Source: Methyloversatilis discipulorum (GTDB lineage Bacteria; Pseudomonadota; Gammaproteobacteria; Burkholderiales; Rhodocyclaceae). From it: a DNA stretch of 64,000 bases. The notes under the pieces were generated by a model. That model was not told the DNA's origin. It worked only from the letters and a program-made list of their open reading frames with translations, and did no database searches. Of the stretch, positions 29,857 through 39,249 are shown in pieces. Numbering within the stretch: the stretch's first letter is position 1; every line of letters starts with the position of its first letter. The stretch is taken from NCBI RefSeq assembly GCF_018780585.1, contig NZ_JADMJL010000013.1:25236-89235 (forward strand), written 5' to 3'. The translations under genes and the position numbers were made by a program.

Positions 29857-30016
29857 GCGCCCCCAGACCTGCCGCTTCGCGTCAGGCCCCCCGAGGGGGT
29901 CAAGAAAACTCGGAAGCGGCCCAGCGTTTTGTTGTGAGCGCCCCCAGACCTGCCGCTTCGCGTCAGGCCCCCCGAGGGGGGTCAAGAAAACTCGGGAACG
30001 GCCCAGCGTTCTCTTG
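29854..30016. repeat. Two tandem copies of an 81-bp intergenic repeat
   Basis: The unit begins TGAGCGCCCCCAGACCTGCC, contains a CCCCCC-GA-GGGGGG hairpin and ends near GCCCAGCGTT. Copy one is 29854-29934 and copy two 29935-30016, differing by few bases and one extra G in the hairpin. Copy one supplies the sulP stop codon. Similar CAGACCTGCCGCTTCGCG units are familiar in betaproteobacterial genomes. The G/C hairpin followed by TCAAGAAAA may also end transcription. Confidence 0.85.
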
Positions 30017-30127
30017 AGAGTTCCGGCCGGCCGATACGTCGTTCACCGTATTGGCCGCGCCGGCCGCATTCGCAGAATGGGAGGTCTTCCACCTTCTTTT
30101 CCACCCATTCCGCAGCGGAGGCCACTC

Positions 30128-31168
30128 ATGCACCACGGGGACATTTCGAGCAGCAAGGACACGGTCGGCGTCGCCGTCGTCAACTACAAGATGCCGCGCC
30201 TGCACACGAAGGCCGAGGTGCTGGACAACGCCCGCAAGATCGCCGACATGATCGTCGGCATGAAGTCCGGCCTGCCCGGGCTCGATCTGGTCATCTTCCC
30301 GGAGTACAGCACGCACGGGATCATGTACGACTCGAAGGAGATGTACGACACAGCCTCCGCCATCCCTGGTGAGGAAACCGACATTTTCGCGGCCGCCTGC
30401 AGGAAGGCCAAGGTGTGGGGCGTGTTCTCGCTGACCGGCGAACGGCACGAGGAACACCCGAACAAGGCGCCGTACAACACCCTCATCCTGATGAACGACC
30501 AGGGCGAAATCGTCCAGAAGTACCGCAAGATCATGCCCTGGGTGCCGATCGAGGGCTGGTATCCGGGCGACTGCACTTACGTGTCGGACGGCCCCAAGGG
30601 CCTGAAGGTGAGCCTCATCATCTGCGACGACGGAAACTACCCGGAAATCTGGCGCGACTGCGCGATGAAGGGTGCCGAACTGATCGTCCGCTGCCAGGGC
30701 TACATGTACCCGGCCAAGGACCAGCAGGTGACGATGGCGAAAGCCATGGCCTTCGCCAACAACGTCTACGTCGCGGTCGCCAACGCGGCCGGCTTCGACG
30801 GCGTCTATACCTACTTCGGCCACTCGGCCATCGTCGGCTTCGACGGCCGCACGCTGGGCGAATGCGGCGAGGAGGAAATGGGCATGCAGTACGCGGCACT
30901 GTCCAAGAGCCTGATCCGCGATTTCCGCAAGAACGGCCAGTCGGAAAACCACCTGTTCAAGCTGCTGCACCGCGGCTACACCGGCCTGATCAATTCGCGC
31001 GAAGGCGACAAGGGCGTGGCCACCTGCCCCTACGACTTCTACTCGAAGTGGATCAACGATCCTGAAGGCACGCGCAAGGCGGTCGAAGCCTTCACGCGCG
31101 ACACCGTCGGCACCGAGGAATGCCCGATCGAAGGCCTGCCCAACCCGTCTACCGTCGGTCACAAATGA
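30128..31168 (+). CDS. amiE: Aliphatic amidase
   Basis: 346 residues, the exact length of Pseudomonas AmiE, and near-identical in long stretches ([32 protein letters not shown]). Nitrilase fold with Glu59 in FPE, the lysine in QKYRKIMPW and the nucleophile Cys166 in [14 protein letters not shown]. It hydrolyses short-chain amides such as acetamide and propionamide to acid plus ammonia. GCGGAGG lies 7 nt before the ATG. The stop overlaps the start of the ATPase gene by 4 nt. The amiC/amiR regulator and amiS transporter of Pseudomonas are not next to it. Confidence 0.96.
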   Translation: MHHGDISSSKDTVGVAVVNYKMPRLHTKAEVLDNARKIADMIVGMKSGLPGLDLVIFPEYSTHGIMYDSKEMYDTASAIPGEETDIFAAACRKAKVWGVFSLTGERHEEHPNKAPYNTLILMNDQGEIVQKYRKIMPWVPIEGWYPGDCTYVSDGPKGLKVSLIICDDGNYPEIWRDCAMKGAELIVRCQGYMYPAKDQQVTMAKAMAFANNVYVAVANAAGFDGVYTYFGHSAIVGFDGRTLGECGEEEMGMQYAALSKSLIRDFRKNGQSENHLFKLLHRGYTGLINSREGDKGVATCPYDFYSKWINDPEGTRKAVEAFTRDTVGTEECPIEGLPNPSTVGHK

Positions 31169-31995
31169 AGTTGCACGACCCGGTGGCGCCGGACGACGCG
31201 CTGGCCGACTGGCGCATCCGGGACGAACCCTGGTATGCGCCGGTCGGCGGCGAGATCGCCGCCTTCGAGGCGGCGCACGCGCGCGGCCTGCCGCTGATGC
31301 TCAAGGGCCCGACCGGTTGCGGCAAGACGCGCTTCGTCGAGCACATGGCCTGGCGGCTGGGCCTGCCGCTGATCACGGTCGCCTGCCACGAGGATCTGTC
31401 GGCCGGCGACCTGATCGGGCGCTTCCTGCTCGACGCCGGCGGCACGCGCTGGCAGGACGGTCCGCTTACCCGAGCGGTGCGCTTCGGCGCGATCTGCTAT
31501 CTGGACGAGCTGGTGGAAGCGCGCGCCGACACCACGGTACTGATCCACCCGCTGACCGACGCGCGCCGCCAGCTGCCGCTGGCCGCCACCGGCGAACTGC
31601 TGCACGCGCATCCGGATTTCCGGCTAGTCGTGTCCTACAACCCGGGTTACCACGGCGTGCACAAGACGCTGAAGGCGTCGACCCGGCAGCGTTTCACCGC
31701 ACTCGAGTTCGGCTACCCGGATCCGGCACGCGAAGCGGCCATCGTGATGCACGAATCTGGCGTCGTCGAGGTCATCGCGAAGCAACTGGTGACGCTGGCC
31801 GAGCGCACGCGCCGTCTGGCGGGCGATGTCCTGGACGAGGGCGCATCCACCCGCATGCTCATCCACGCTGGCCTGCTGATCGCCGAGGGCCTGGCACCCC
31901 ACGCCGCCTGCCTGCAGGCCATCGCGGTGCCGCTGTCCGACGACCCGGAAGTCGCTCAGGCGCTGGTCGCCATGGTCGATGCCTGCATCGCCTGA
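31165..31995 (+). CDS. CbbQ/NirQ/NorQ-type AAA+ ATPase (MoxR group)
   Basis: 276 residues. Walker [11 protein letters not shown] near residue 48, Walker [11 protein letters not shown], sensor motif [10 protein letters not shown] and arginines in [11 protein letters not shown]. The family pairs with a VWA protein to activate metal enzymes (Rubisco activase CbbQO, nitric oxide reductase NorQD). Here it is coupled by ATGA to amiE and overlaps the VWA gene by 17 nt. Pseudomonas amidase operons also carry an ATPase (AmiB), which gives a precedent for the partnership. Its target here is unproven. Confidence 0.9.
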   Translation: MKLHDPVAPDDALADWRIRDEPWYAPVGGEIAAFEAAHARGLPLMLKGPTGCGKTRFVEHMAWRLGLPLITVACHEDLSAGDLIGRFLLDAGGTRWQDGPLTRAVRFGAICYLDELVEARADTTVLIHPLTDARRQLPLAATGELLHAHPDFRLVVSYNPGYHGVHKTLKASTRQRFTALEFGYPDPAREAAIVMHESGVVEVIAKQLVTLAERTRRLAGDVLDEGASTRMLIHAGLLIAEGLAPHAACLQAIAVPLSDDPEVAQALVAMVDACIA

Positions 31996-33652
31996 ATCCG
32001 CACTGCCCGGCGGACGTCCGCTGGGCATCTATCTGGACGCGCTGTGGTCGGTGCAGCCGCGACTGACGACGCTCGCCACGCAGGACGACCGCCCGCGTGC
32101 CGTCCTGTCGCGTGCCGGCACGCGGCCGGTGCTGCACCTGCCAGCAGACAACGCGCTGCTCACCCGCGCCCGCGCCGCCCACGCGGCTGCCCACCTTGTT
32201 TACGGCGACGCGCCGCAGCCGCGCGCGAAACTGAAGCAGATACAGCGCGTGCTGCTGGAAACGCTGGAGGACGCCCGGGTCGAATGGCTGGCGATGCGGG
32301 ACCTGCCGGGCCTGCGTTCGCTGTGGGCGCCCTTCCATATCGCCGGCCCGGACGACGGCAACGGCTTCGACGCGCTGCTGGTGCGGCTGGCGCACGCGCT
32401 GTTCGACCCGGCGCATGCCGACGGCCACGCCTGGATCGCCAAGGTGCGCCGGCTGTTCTTTACAGCCGATGGCACGCTCGCGCTCGACACGCCGCAGCGG
32501 CTGCGCGAGGCGGCATCGCTTCTCGGCAACGACATCGGCCAGATGCGCCTGAATTTCAATGCCGCCGGCTGGCGGGTCGAGCCGGCCTACCGGGACGACA
32601 ACCACCACCTGTGGATCGCCGATGACAAGCTGCCGCCGTCCGCTACGCCACTCGAACGCGAGGACGCCGACAGCCACGGCAGCGGCGACGACGACAACGC
32701 AGTGACGGCGGAACGTCCGCCGCCGCAGGCGACCGGCAGCGCCGATCAGGGCGAAGGTGCGGCCACCGCACTGTGGTCGGAAGCGCCGCTGCGCGTGCTG
32801 AAGTACCCGGAGTGGGATCGCCTGATCACGCGACTGCGGCCGGACTGGTGCACGGTGATCGAAAGCCGCCCGCTCGAAGTCGACGCCACGGCACTGCGTG
32901 CGCGACTGCGGGCGCAAGTCCGCCGGCCACCCGCTGCGCAACGCCGCTCAGCGGGGCGCCCCAACAGCGGCCGCGAGCGCGACGGCGAAGTGCTGCACAC
33001 GGACGCGCTGATCGAGGCGGGCATCGCGCTGCGCACACGCACGCGGCCGCCGTCACGGCTGTATCGCGCAGCCCATGCAACGGACAGCGGCCGCGATCTG
33101 CTGCTGCTGATCGACGCGTCCGCCTCCACCGCGCAGCCCTGCGCGGATGGCCGACCGCTGCTCGAACACCTGCGCGACGCCGCCTTGCTGGCCGCACACG
33201 CACTCGAACGCGAAGCTCACATTGTCCGCGTGTGGGCTTTCGCGTCGGATACGCGACATCGCGTGCGCGTGCAGCACCTGAAGGACGAGCACGACGGCGC
33301 GCTGGATGCGCGCGTCTGCGCCCGCGCTGCCGGGCTGCGCAGTCACGGCTCGACACGCATCGGCGCCGCGCTGCGTCACGCCGCCGCCCATGCGCGGGGC
33401 GAGCGGCCGCTGATCGTGCTGCTGACCGACGGCGAACCGCACGACATCGACGTGCATGACCCGCGCTATCTGCTTGAGGATGTGAAGAAGGCGGTCGGCG
33501 AAGCGCGCCGCGCCGGCGTGACGGTGCAGTGCTTGCACGTCGGCCCGGCCGCACCGTCAGCGCTGCGCCACGCCTTCGACGCCGGCCGCTGCGTTGCCGT
33601 CGATCCGCGGCACATCATCGACGTGCTGCTGTCCGGCCTGCGGCGTGGCTGA
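31979..33652 (+). CDS. VWA domain protein, NorD/CbbO type
   Basis: 557 residues. The N-terminal two thirds are helical and poorly conserved (ARLKQ-type and EDARVEWLAMRDLPGLR segments), then an acidic-basic linker, and a C-terminal von Willebrand factor A domain with a complete MIDAS: DASAS near residue 380, the threonine region SHGSTRIGAAL and LLTDGEPHDID. VWA proteins of this kind bind the client while the AAA+ ring works on it. The start overlaps the ATPase gene by 17 nt. Neither Rubisco nor nitric oxide reductase genes are near. Confidence 0.87.
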   Translation: MPASPESALPGGRPLGIYLDALWSVQPRLTTLATQDDRPRAVLSRAGTRPVLHLPADNALLTRARAAHAAAHLVYGDAPQPRAKLKQIQRVLLETLEDARVEWLAMRDLPGLRSLWAPFHIAGPDDGNGFDALLVRLAHALFDPAHADGHAWIAKVRRLFFTADGTLALDTPQRLREAASLLGNDIGQMRLNFNAAGWRVEPAYRDDNHHLWIADDKLPPSATPLEREDADSHGSGDDDNAVTAERPPPQATGSADQGEGAATALWSEAPLRVLKYPEWDRLITRLRPDWCTVIESRPLEVDATALRARLRAQVRRPPAAQRRSAGRPNSGRERDGEVLHTDALIEAGIALRTRTRPPSRLYRAAHATDSGRDLLLLIDASASTAQPCADGRPLLEHLRDAALLAAHALEREAHIVRVWAFASDTRHRVRVQHLKDEHDGALDARVCARAAGLRSHGSTRIGAALRHAAAHARGERPLIVLLTDGEPHDIDVHDPRYLLEDVKKAVGEARRAGVTVQCLHVGPAAPSALRHAFDAGRCVAVDPRHIIDVLLSGLRRG

Positions 33653-33706
33653 CCCGCCACCGCGTCCGCTGGCACAATCGCGCCTCCGCCCGACCGCGCA
33701 CGCCCA

Positions 33707-34192
33707 ATGTTCCACATCGTCCTGTACCAGCCCGAGATTCCACCCAACACCGGCAACGTGATGCGCCTGTGCGCCAACGGCGGCTTCCGCCTGCATCTAG
33801 TGAAGCCGCTCGGCTTCGACATCAGCGACAAGCAGCTGAAGCGCGCCGGCATGGATTACCGCGACCTGATCAACGTGACGGTGCATGAGGACTGGTCTGC
33901 GCTGTCGGCAGCCCTTGCACTGCAGCCGGAGGACAGCCGGCTGTACGCGCTGAGCACGCGCGGGCGGGTGGCGCACACGACGCCGCACTACCGTGCCGGC
34001 GACATCTTCCTGTTCGGTCAGGAAACCGCCGGCCTGCCCGGCAGCCTGCTCGACACCGTGCCGGCGGCGCAGCGCCTGCGCATTCCGATGCGCCCGGACT
34101 GTCGCAGCCTGAACCTCAGCAATTCGGTCGCCATCGTCGCCTACGAAGCGTGGCGACAGCACGGCTTCGACGGCGCGCTTCAGCCCGACTGA
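33707..34192 (+). CDS. trmL: tRNA (cytidine/uridine-34-2'-O)-methyltransferase TrmL
   Basis: 161 residues of the SPOUT superfamily, smallest type. N-terminal [25 protein letters not shown] and C-terminal knot motifs [40 protein letters not shown] are diagnostic. It methylates the wobble ribose of tRNA-Leu isoacceptors. The 3' end overlaps convergent gpsA by 13 nt. Confidence 0.94.
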   Translation: MFHIVLYQPEIPPNTGNVMRLCANGGFRLHLVKPLGFDISDKQLKRAGMDYRDLINVTVHEDWSALSAALALQPEDSRLYALSTRGRVAHTTPHYRAGDIFLFGQETAGLPGSLLDTVPAAQRLRIPMRPDCRSLNLSNSVAIVAYEAWRQHGFDGALQPD

Positions 34193-35229
34193 GCGCCCGT
34201 TTGCAGAACGCCGAGATCAGCCTCGTCGGCGCGTTCGAGCACCGCTTCCTGTTCCACCTTGGGGTCGCGCGCCAGCAGTCGTTCGGCCGCCTGCGCCGCG
34301 CTGAGGCGGCCGTCGAGCACGTCGGCGACGGCGCGCGTGATCGGCATGTCGACGCCCATGCGGCGCGCCAGCGCAGCGGCTTCGCGCGCCGTCGACACCC
34401 CTTCGGCGACGTGGCCCAGCTTCTGCAGCACCGCGTCGAGCGACAGGCCTTCGGCCAGCATCAAGCCGACGCGGCGGTTGCGCGACAGGTCGCCGGTGCA
34501 GGTCAGTATCAGGTCGCCCATGCCGGCCAGACCCATGAAGGTGATGCCGTGGCCGCCCAATGCTTCGCCGAGGCGGGCGATTTCGGCCAGACCGCGGGTG
34601 ATCAGCGCAGCGCGTGCGTTGAGTCCGAAACCCAGTCCGTCGCAGACGCCGGTGGCGATGGCGAGCACGTTCTTGACCGCACCGCCGACCTCGACGCCGG
34701 TCAGGTCGTCCTGCGCGTACAGGCGCAGCCGCGGGCTGTGCAGCTCGGCGGCGATACGGCTGGCAAAAGCGAGGTCGTTGCTGGCGACGGTGATCGCGGT
34801 CGGCTGGCCGCGCGCCACCTCGACCGCGAAACTGGGGCCGCTCAGTGCGCCGCGGCTGACCGCCGCGGGCAACACCTCGTCCGCCACCGCATGCGGCAGC
34901 AGGCCGGTGCCCGACTCGAAGCCCTTGCACGCCCACAGCACGGCCGGCACGCCGGACGCGGCGACGGCATGCAGAGCGTCGCGCAGACCGGCGATCGGCG
35001 TGGCGATCAGCGCGAGCTCGCAGCCGGACAGCGCGTGCGCGACGTCGGCGTCGATGCGGATGCCGTCCGGCAGCGCGATCTCGGGCAGGTAGCGCTCGTT
35101 GCGACGCGACGCGCGCAGCGCCTGCGCATGCGCCGCATCGCGCGTCCATAGCGTGACATCGTGATCGGCCGCGTAGGCGACGGCCAGCGCCGTGCCCCAG
35201 GCACCGGCGCCGAGGACGGCGATCTTCAT
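34180..35229 (-). CDS. gpsA: Glycerol-3-phosphate dehydrogenase [NAD(P)+]
   Basis: 349 residues from the ATG at 35229 ([16 protein letters not shown]). The dinucleotide motif [10 protein letters not shown], the catalytic lysine in [13 protein letters not shown] and the substrate loop [13 protein letters not shown] are intact. It reduces dihydroxyacetone phosphate to sn-glycerol-3-phosphate for phospholipid synthesis. A ~16-residue C-terminal tail exceeds the E. coli protein. Downstream of the SH3 gene on the same strand with a 16-nt gap, consistent with the common secB-gpsA pairing. Confidence 0.95.
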   Translation of the reverse strand: MKIAVLGAGAWGTALAVAYAADHDVTLWTRDAAHAQALRASRRNERYLPEIALPDGIRIDADVAHALSGCELALIATPIAGLRDALHAVAASGVPAVLWACKGFESGTGLLPHAVADEVLPAAVSRGALSGPSFAVEVARGQPTAITVASNDLAFASRIAAELHSPRLRLYAQDDLTGVEVGGAVKNVLAIATGVCDGLGFGLNARAALITRGLAEIARLGEALGGHGITFMGLAGMGDLILTCTGDLSRNRRVGLMLAEGLSLDAVLQKLGHVAEGVSTAREAAALARRMGVDMPITRAVADVLDGRLSAAQAAERLLARDPKVEQEAVLERADEADLGVLQTGAQSG

Positions 35230-35245
35230 GCGCAACGGGCGGGGC

Positions 35246-35695
35246 TCACAGGCCCCACACCTGGCCGATGCGGACAAAGCCGCTCTGGCCGTCGCGGTGC
35301 TTCACGCGCGCCCAGCCGGCCGGCGCCGGTTCCGACACCGGTTCGAGCAGCACGCGGCGCTCGGCTTCGAACACCAGCGGCGCGTTGTCTTCCGGCTTGG
35401 CCAGGATACGCGCCTTGTCGACGCTGACGATGACGGTGCGCTGCGGCGACAGCGCCGACGATTCGAGCCATGCGAGCATGCCGCCCGGCTCGCGCACCTT
35501 GACCCAGCCGGCCTGCGTGCGCACCACCTCGACCGGCGTCTGGCGCGCGATCACGTATTGCTGGCGCGCCTGCTTTGACGGCGCGTCGTACATCACAGCG
35601 ACGTCGGCAAGCGAGCGATATTCGAGCCCCGCCGCCTGGGCGGCCGGGGCGATGGCGAAGGCGGCCAGCGCCGCCAGCGCGATGCGCTTCATCAC
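35246..35695 (-). CDS. Exported SH3-domain protein
   Basis: 149 residues. A signal peptide (cleavage near AQA|AG) precedes two bacterial SH3-like repeats: [30 protein letters not shown] and a second with [30 protein letters not shown]. Such modules usually bind peptidoglycan or periplasmic partners. The start overlaps the secB stop by 4 nt (ATGATG offers two starts). Lying between secB and gpsA, it seems a lineage-specific insert in a conserved cluster. Confidence 0.8.
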   Translation of the reverse strand: MMKRIALAALAAFAIAPAAQAAGLEYRSLADVAVMYDAPSKQARQQYVIARQTPVEVVRTQAGWVKVREPGGMLAWLESSALSPQRTVIVSVDKARILAKPEDNAPLVFEAERRVLLEPVSEPAPAGWARVKHRDGQSGFVRIGQVWGL

Positions 35696-36174
35696 TGGAC
35701 CGTCGGCGCGCCGTCCTGGCCGGCTGCGGCCTGCTGCGCGCGCTGCTGGTAGAGCGCTTCGAAGTTGACCGGCGCCAGCACGACCGGCGGGAAGCCGGCG
35801 CGGTTCACCGCATCCGACACGCTTTCGCGGGCGTACGGGAACAGGATGTTCGGGCAGGCGATGCCGAGGATGGGCTGCAGGTCTTCCTGCGGCACGTTGC
35901 GGATCTGGAAGATGCCGGCCTGACGCACTTCGACCAGGAACATCGTCTTCTCGCCGATCTTGGCGGTGACGGTGACGGTCAGCGTCACGTCGAACACACC
36001 GTCCTGCACCGCCTTGCCTTCCGTCTGCAGCTGGATCTGCACGTTCGGGTTCTCGCGGGTCAGGAAGATTTCCGGGGCGTTCGGGACTTCGAGCGACAGG
36101 TCCTTCACGTAGACCTTCTCGATGGAGAACACCGGGCCCTGGGGCTGTTGGGGTTGCACTGCTTCGTCGGCCAT
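35692..36174 (-). CDS. secB: Protein-export chaperone SecB
   Basis: 160 residues from the ATG at 36174 ([29 protein letters not shown]). The family core is intact: [25 protein letters not shown], and [36 protein letters not shown]. SecB keeps preproteins unfolded and hands them to SecA. Upstream grxC lies 34 nt away and downstream the SH3 protein overlaps. Confidence 0.97.
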   Translation of the reverse strand: MADEAVQPQQPQGPVFSIEKVYVKDLSLEVPNAPEIFLTRENPNVQIQLQTEGKAVQDGVFDVTLTVTVTAKIGEKTMFLVEVRQAGIFQIRNVPQEDLQPILGIACPNILFPYARESVSDAVNRAGFPPVVLAPVNFEALYQQRAQQAAAGQDGAPTVQ

Positions 36175-36208
36175 TTTTCGCTTCTCGGTTGGTGATGAAC
36201 GCCGCAGG

Positions 36209-36466
36209 TCAGGCCTGCAGCAGCGGGTCCAGCTTGCCTTCGCGGTCGAGTGCGTGCAGATCGTCGCACCCGCCCACATGGAAGTCGTCGATGTAGATCT
36301 GCGGCACGGTACGCCTGCCGGTTTTCTCCATCATTTCAGTACGCCGTGCCGGGTCGGTGTCGACCCGCACTTTCTCGATGTCGGTCACGCCCTTGGACAC
36401 GAGCAGGCGCTCCGCCTGTACGCAGTAGGGGCAGTAGCCGCTGGTGTACATCAGCACGTGTGCCAT
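36209..36466 (-). CDS. grxC: Glutaredoxin 3
   Basis: 85 residues with the dithiol active site CPYC at 12-15, the cis-proline motif [10 protein letters not shown] and the GGCDDLHAL end segment that binds glutathione. It reduces protein disulfides with glutathione, in the cytoplasm. It starts 4 nt after the rhodanese stop, in the conserved rhodanese-grxC-secB order. Confidence 0.96.
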   Translation of the reverse strand: MAHVLMYTSGYCPYCVQAERLLVSKGVTDIEKVRVDTDPARRTEMMEKTGRRTVPQIYIDDFHVGGCDDLHALDREGKLDPLLQA

Positions 36467-36470
36467 CGCG

Positions 36471-36887
36471 TCACTTCTTGGTCAGTGGCAGACCGGCCTG
36501 TTCCCAGGCGCCGATACCGCCGTCGAGTGCAAACACCTTTTCGAAACCGGCCTTGCGCAGCGTCGAGCAGGCGCTGGCGGAACGCATGCCGCTGGCGCAG
36601 ACGACGATGAGCGGGCGCTCCTTGAACTTCTCCAGGTCACCGATGCGCTGGTCGAGCTGGCCGACCGGAATGTGGCGCGAACCGGCAATGCGGCCCTTGG
36701 CCCATTCCGGCTGTTCGCGCACGTCGATCACCTGGGCGTCCTCGCGGTTGATCAACTGCGTCGCCTGCGCCGGCGTCAGCCGCGGTCCGGAGGTCTTCGT
36801 GCGCACCGTCATGACGAGCAGCGCGACGCCGCTGATCAGGGCCGAAATGGCCCAGAGGTAATTGTTGTTCTGAGTCAGGAATTCCAT
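36471..36887 (-). CDS. Membrane-anchored rhodanese-like protein
   Basis: 138 residues. One N-terminal transmembrane helix ([18 protein letters not shown]), then a single rhodanese domain with [22 protein letters not shown] and the active loop [12 protein letters not shown] holding the catalytic cysteine, and [12 protein letters not shown] at the end. It corresponds to YibN, encoded next to grxC and secB in many proteobacteria. The sulfur acceptor is unknown. Confidence 0.92.
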   Translation of the reverse strand: MEFLTQNNNYLWAISALISGVALLVMTVRTKTSGPRLTPAQATQLINREDAQVIDVREQPEWAKGRIAGSRHIPVGQLDQRIGDLEKFKERPLIVVCASGMRSASACSTLRKAGFEKVFALDGGIGAWEQAGLPLTKK

Positions 36888-37043
36888 GGGAGAGAGGTGC
36901 TGGCAGGCTGTGGGGCTCGCGGCAGGCGGTCCGCTGTAACGGGGTCCGCATCATCGCCGGGATCGTGTCATCCGGCAACGCGGATGTTTCGACATGTCAT
37001 CTTCTGTCGAATTTTTACGGGGCCGCGCGCTGCGTTTTCTGGG

Positions 37044-37057
37044 AAAATGCGCATTTT
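37044..37057. promoter_or_regulatory. 14-bp palindrome upstream of gpmA
   Basis: AAAATGCGCATTTT is a perfect palindrome in the 264-nt region between the divergent rhodanese and gpmA genes, about 95 nt before the gpmA ATG. The rest of this gap shows nothing else I can name. It could be an operator or part of a -10 region (TAAAAT reads on the minus strand), but no matching -35 was found. Confidence 0.35.
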
Positions 37058-37151
37058 AGCCCAAGCGCGGTCAGTCCACCTGCAGACCACGAGTCCGCAG
37101 TGCAGCACGTCTCACCGGGGCGCCGCGCCCTTCACACATAGCCCACCCGAT

Positions 37152-37973
37152 ATGTACAAGCTCGTTCTGCTGCGCCACGGCGAATCCGTCTGGAACAAGG
37201 AAAACCGTTTCACCGGATGGACCGACGTCGGTCTGACCGACAAAGGCGAAATTGAGGCCCGCGAAGCCGGCCGCCTGCTCAACCGCGAAGGCTACCGCTT
37301 CGACATGGCCTTCACCTCGGTGCTCAAGCGCGCCAACAAGACACTCTACGTCGCGCTCGAACAACTGAACCTGATGTGGATTCCGATCCGTCCGACCTGG
37401 CGCCTGAACGAGCGTCACTATGGCGCGCTGCAAGGCCTGAACAAGGCGCAGACGGCGCAGAAGTTCGGCGAGGAACAGGTGCTGGTCTGGCGCCGTTCCT
37501 ACGACACGCCGCCGCCGGCGCTGGAAGAGGACGATCCGCGCCTCGATCGCAAGAACCCGCGCTACGCCGAAGTGCCGGACGAGCAGTTCCCGCGCACCGA
37601 ATGCCTGAAGGACACGGTGGCCCGCGTCATCCCGTTCTGGGACGCCGAGATCGCGCCGCAGATCAAGGCCGGCAAGAACGTGCTCATCGTGGCGCACGGC
37701 AATAGCCTGCGCGCGCTGATCAAGTACCTCGACAACGTGTCGGAACAGGACATCCTCGGCCTGAACATCCCGACCGCCCAGCCGCTGGTGTATGAGCTGG
37801 ACGAGAACCTGAAGCCGATCCGCCATTACTACCTCGGCGACCAGGAAGCCATCCGCGCCGCCATCGACGCCGTGGCCAACCAGAGCCGCGCCGTGCCGCA
37901 ACGCCAGCGTCCGCCCATTCCCGAAACCGAAGAGCCGCAGACGGCCGAACAGCGCGCACCGTGGATGGAGTGA
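37152..37973 (+). CDS. gpmA: 2,3-bisphosphoglycerate-dependent phosphoglycerate mutase
   Basis: 273 residues. The phosphohistidine motif [20 protein letters not shown] opens the protein, followed by [14 protein letters not shown] and [13 protein letters not shown] with the second catalytic histidine. It interconverts 3- and 2-phosphoglycerate. The protein is about 25 residues longer than the usual 247-250 because of a Pro/Gln-rich tail ([13 protein letters not shown]) that looks disordered. envC begins inside its last codons. Confidence 0.95.
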   Translation: MYKLVLLRHGESVWNKENRFTGWTDVGLTDKGEIEAREAGRLLNREGYRFDMAFTSVLKRANKTLYVALEQLNLMWIPIRPTWRLNERHYGALQGLNKAQTAQKFGEEQVLVWRRSYDTPPPALEEDDPRLDRKNPRYAEVPDEQFPRTECLKDTVARVIPFWDAEIAPQIKAGKNVLIVAHGNSLRALIKYLDNVSEQDILGLNIPTAQPLVYELDENLKPIRHYYLGDQEAIRAAIDAVANQSRAVPQRQRPPIPETEEPQTAEQRAPWME

Positions 37974-39193
37974 AGCGCTGGCTGATCCGGGCGCTGCTGT
38001 GCGCATTGCCCGGAGCCGCCTTCGCCGAGCGCGCAGTCCAGTCCAGCCCGGAACAGCTGCGCGCCCTTCAGCAGCGCATGGAAGCGCTGCGCGATGAACT
38101 GAACCAGTCGGAAAGCGCCCACCGCGAAGCCCGCGACGAGCTGCGCAGCTCGGAAAAAGCCATTTCCGACGCCAGCCGTGCGCTGCGCGACATCGCCGGC
38201 CGCCGCAAGGCGGTCGAAAGCGCACTGACGCAGACGCGCAAGGACGTGGCCGCCGGCGAGGAGCGTCTGCGCACCCAGCAATCGCAACTGGCGCAACTGC
38301 TGCGCGGCCACCAGCGCGCCGGCGAGGCCGATGCGTTGCGCCACCTGCTGTCCGGCACCGACCCCAACCAGAGCGCACGCGACCTGCACTACCTGCGCAG
38401 CCTGTCGAAAAGCCAGCTCAGGCTGATGGACGACCATCGTGCGACGCTGACGCGCCAGCGCGAGCTGCTGGCGCAGCAGGACGCCCAGCTGGACGAGATC
38501 CGCACACTGGAAGCGGAGCGCGAACGCGAACGCGGCAAGCTGCAGGCCGAGCACGACGTGCGGCGCAAGGTGCTTGATCGCATCGCCACCCAGTTGCGCA
38601 CCGAACGCAAGGAACTGGCCCAGCTCAAGCGCGACGAGGCGCGGCTGAGCCGGCTGATCGAAGCGCTGTCGCGGCGCAGCGCCCGCAGCACACCGCCGAA
38701 GACGCCCGCGGCAGGCCCTGCCGACGACGCGCCGGCGCCCGCCGGCCGCGAAAGCCGCGGTCCGGTCGTGCAGTCGGCGCCGGTCGATCACGGCGGCGTT
38801 GCCTTCCCCAAACTGCGCGGTCGACTGCCCTGGCCGGCCAGTGGCGAACTTGCGCGCCGCTTCGGTGCCCAAGGCGCGGATGGCGGAACACCGCTGCGCG
38901 GCATCTTCATCCGCGCAACGGCGGGCGACGTCAAGGCGGTGGCTGCCGGTACCGTGGTGTTCGCGGACTGGCTGCGCGGTTTCGGCAACCTGGTCATCGT
39001 CGATCACGGCGACAACTATCTGAGTGTCTATGGCAACAACGAAGCCGTGCTGAAGTCGGTTGGCGCAGCGGTACGCGCCGGCGAGGTGATCGCCTCGATC
39101 GGCGCCAGCGGTGGGGCTTCGGAATCAGGTTTATACTTTGAATTGCGGCATCAGGGACAGGCGCTGGACCCGCTGAAATGGGTTGCCCGCTAG
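37961..39193 (+). CDS. envC: Murein hydrolase activator EnvC-like M23 family protein
   Basis: Starts at GTG: either 37961 (410 residues) or, better, the GTG at 37970, which overlaps the gpmA stop and directly opens a signal peptide ([18 protein letters not shown]). A long coiled coil (about 25-240) is followed by a LytM/M23 domain near 285-405. In that domain SYLSVYG-type and [20 protein letters not shown] segments are seen. Family role: activates septal amidases AmiA/AmiB; the M23 zinc ligands are incomplete, as in EnvC, so it is probably an activator, not an enzyme. Followed after 56 nt by ctpA. Confidence 0.9.
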   Translation: MDGVKRWLIRALLCALPGAAFAERAVQSSPEQLRALQQRMEALRDELNQSESAHREARDELRSSEKAISDASRALRDIAGRRKAVESALTQTRKDVAAGEERLRTQQSQLAQLLRGHQRAGEADALRHLLSGTDPNQSARDLHYLRSLSKSQLRLMDDHRATLTRQRELLAQQDAQLDEIRTLEAERERERGKLQAEHDVRRKVLDRIATQLRTERKELAQLKRDEARLSRLIEALSRRSARSTPPKTPAAGPADDAPAPAGRESRGPVVQSAPVDHGGVAFPKLRGRLPWPASGELARRFGAQGADGGTPLRGIFIRATAGDVKAVAAGTVVFADWLRGFGNLVIVDHGDNYLSVYGNNEAVLKSVGAAVRAGEVIASIGASGGASESGLYFELRHQGQALDPLKWVAR

Positions 39194-39249
39194 GCTGCAC
39201 CGAGGGTGCAGCTTCCGTTACCTGCCGAAAAATATGCGGAGTGCAATCG

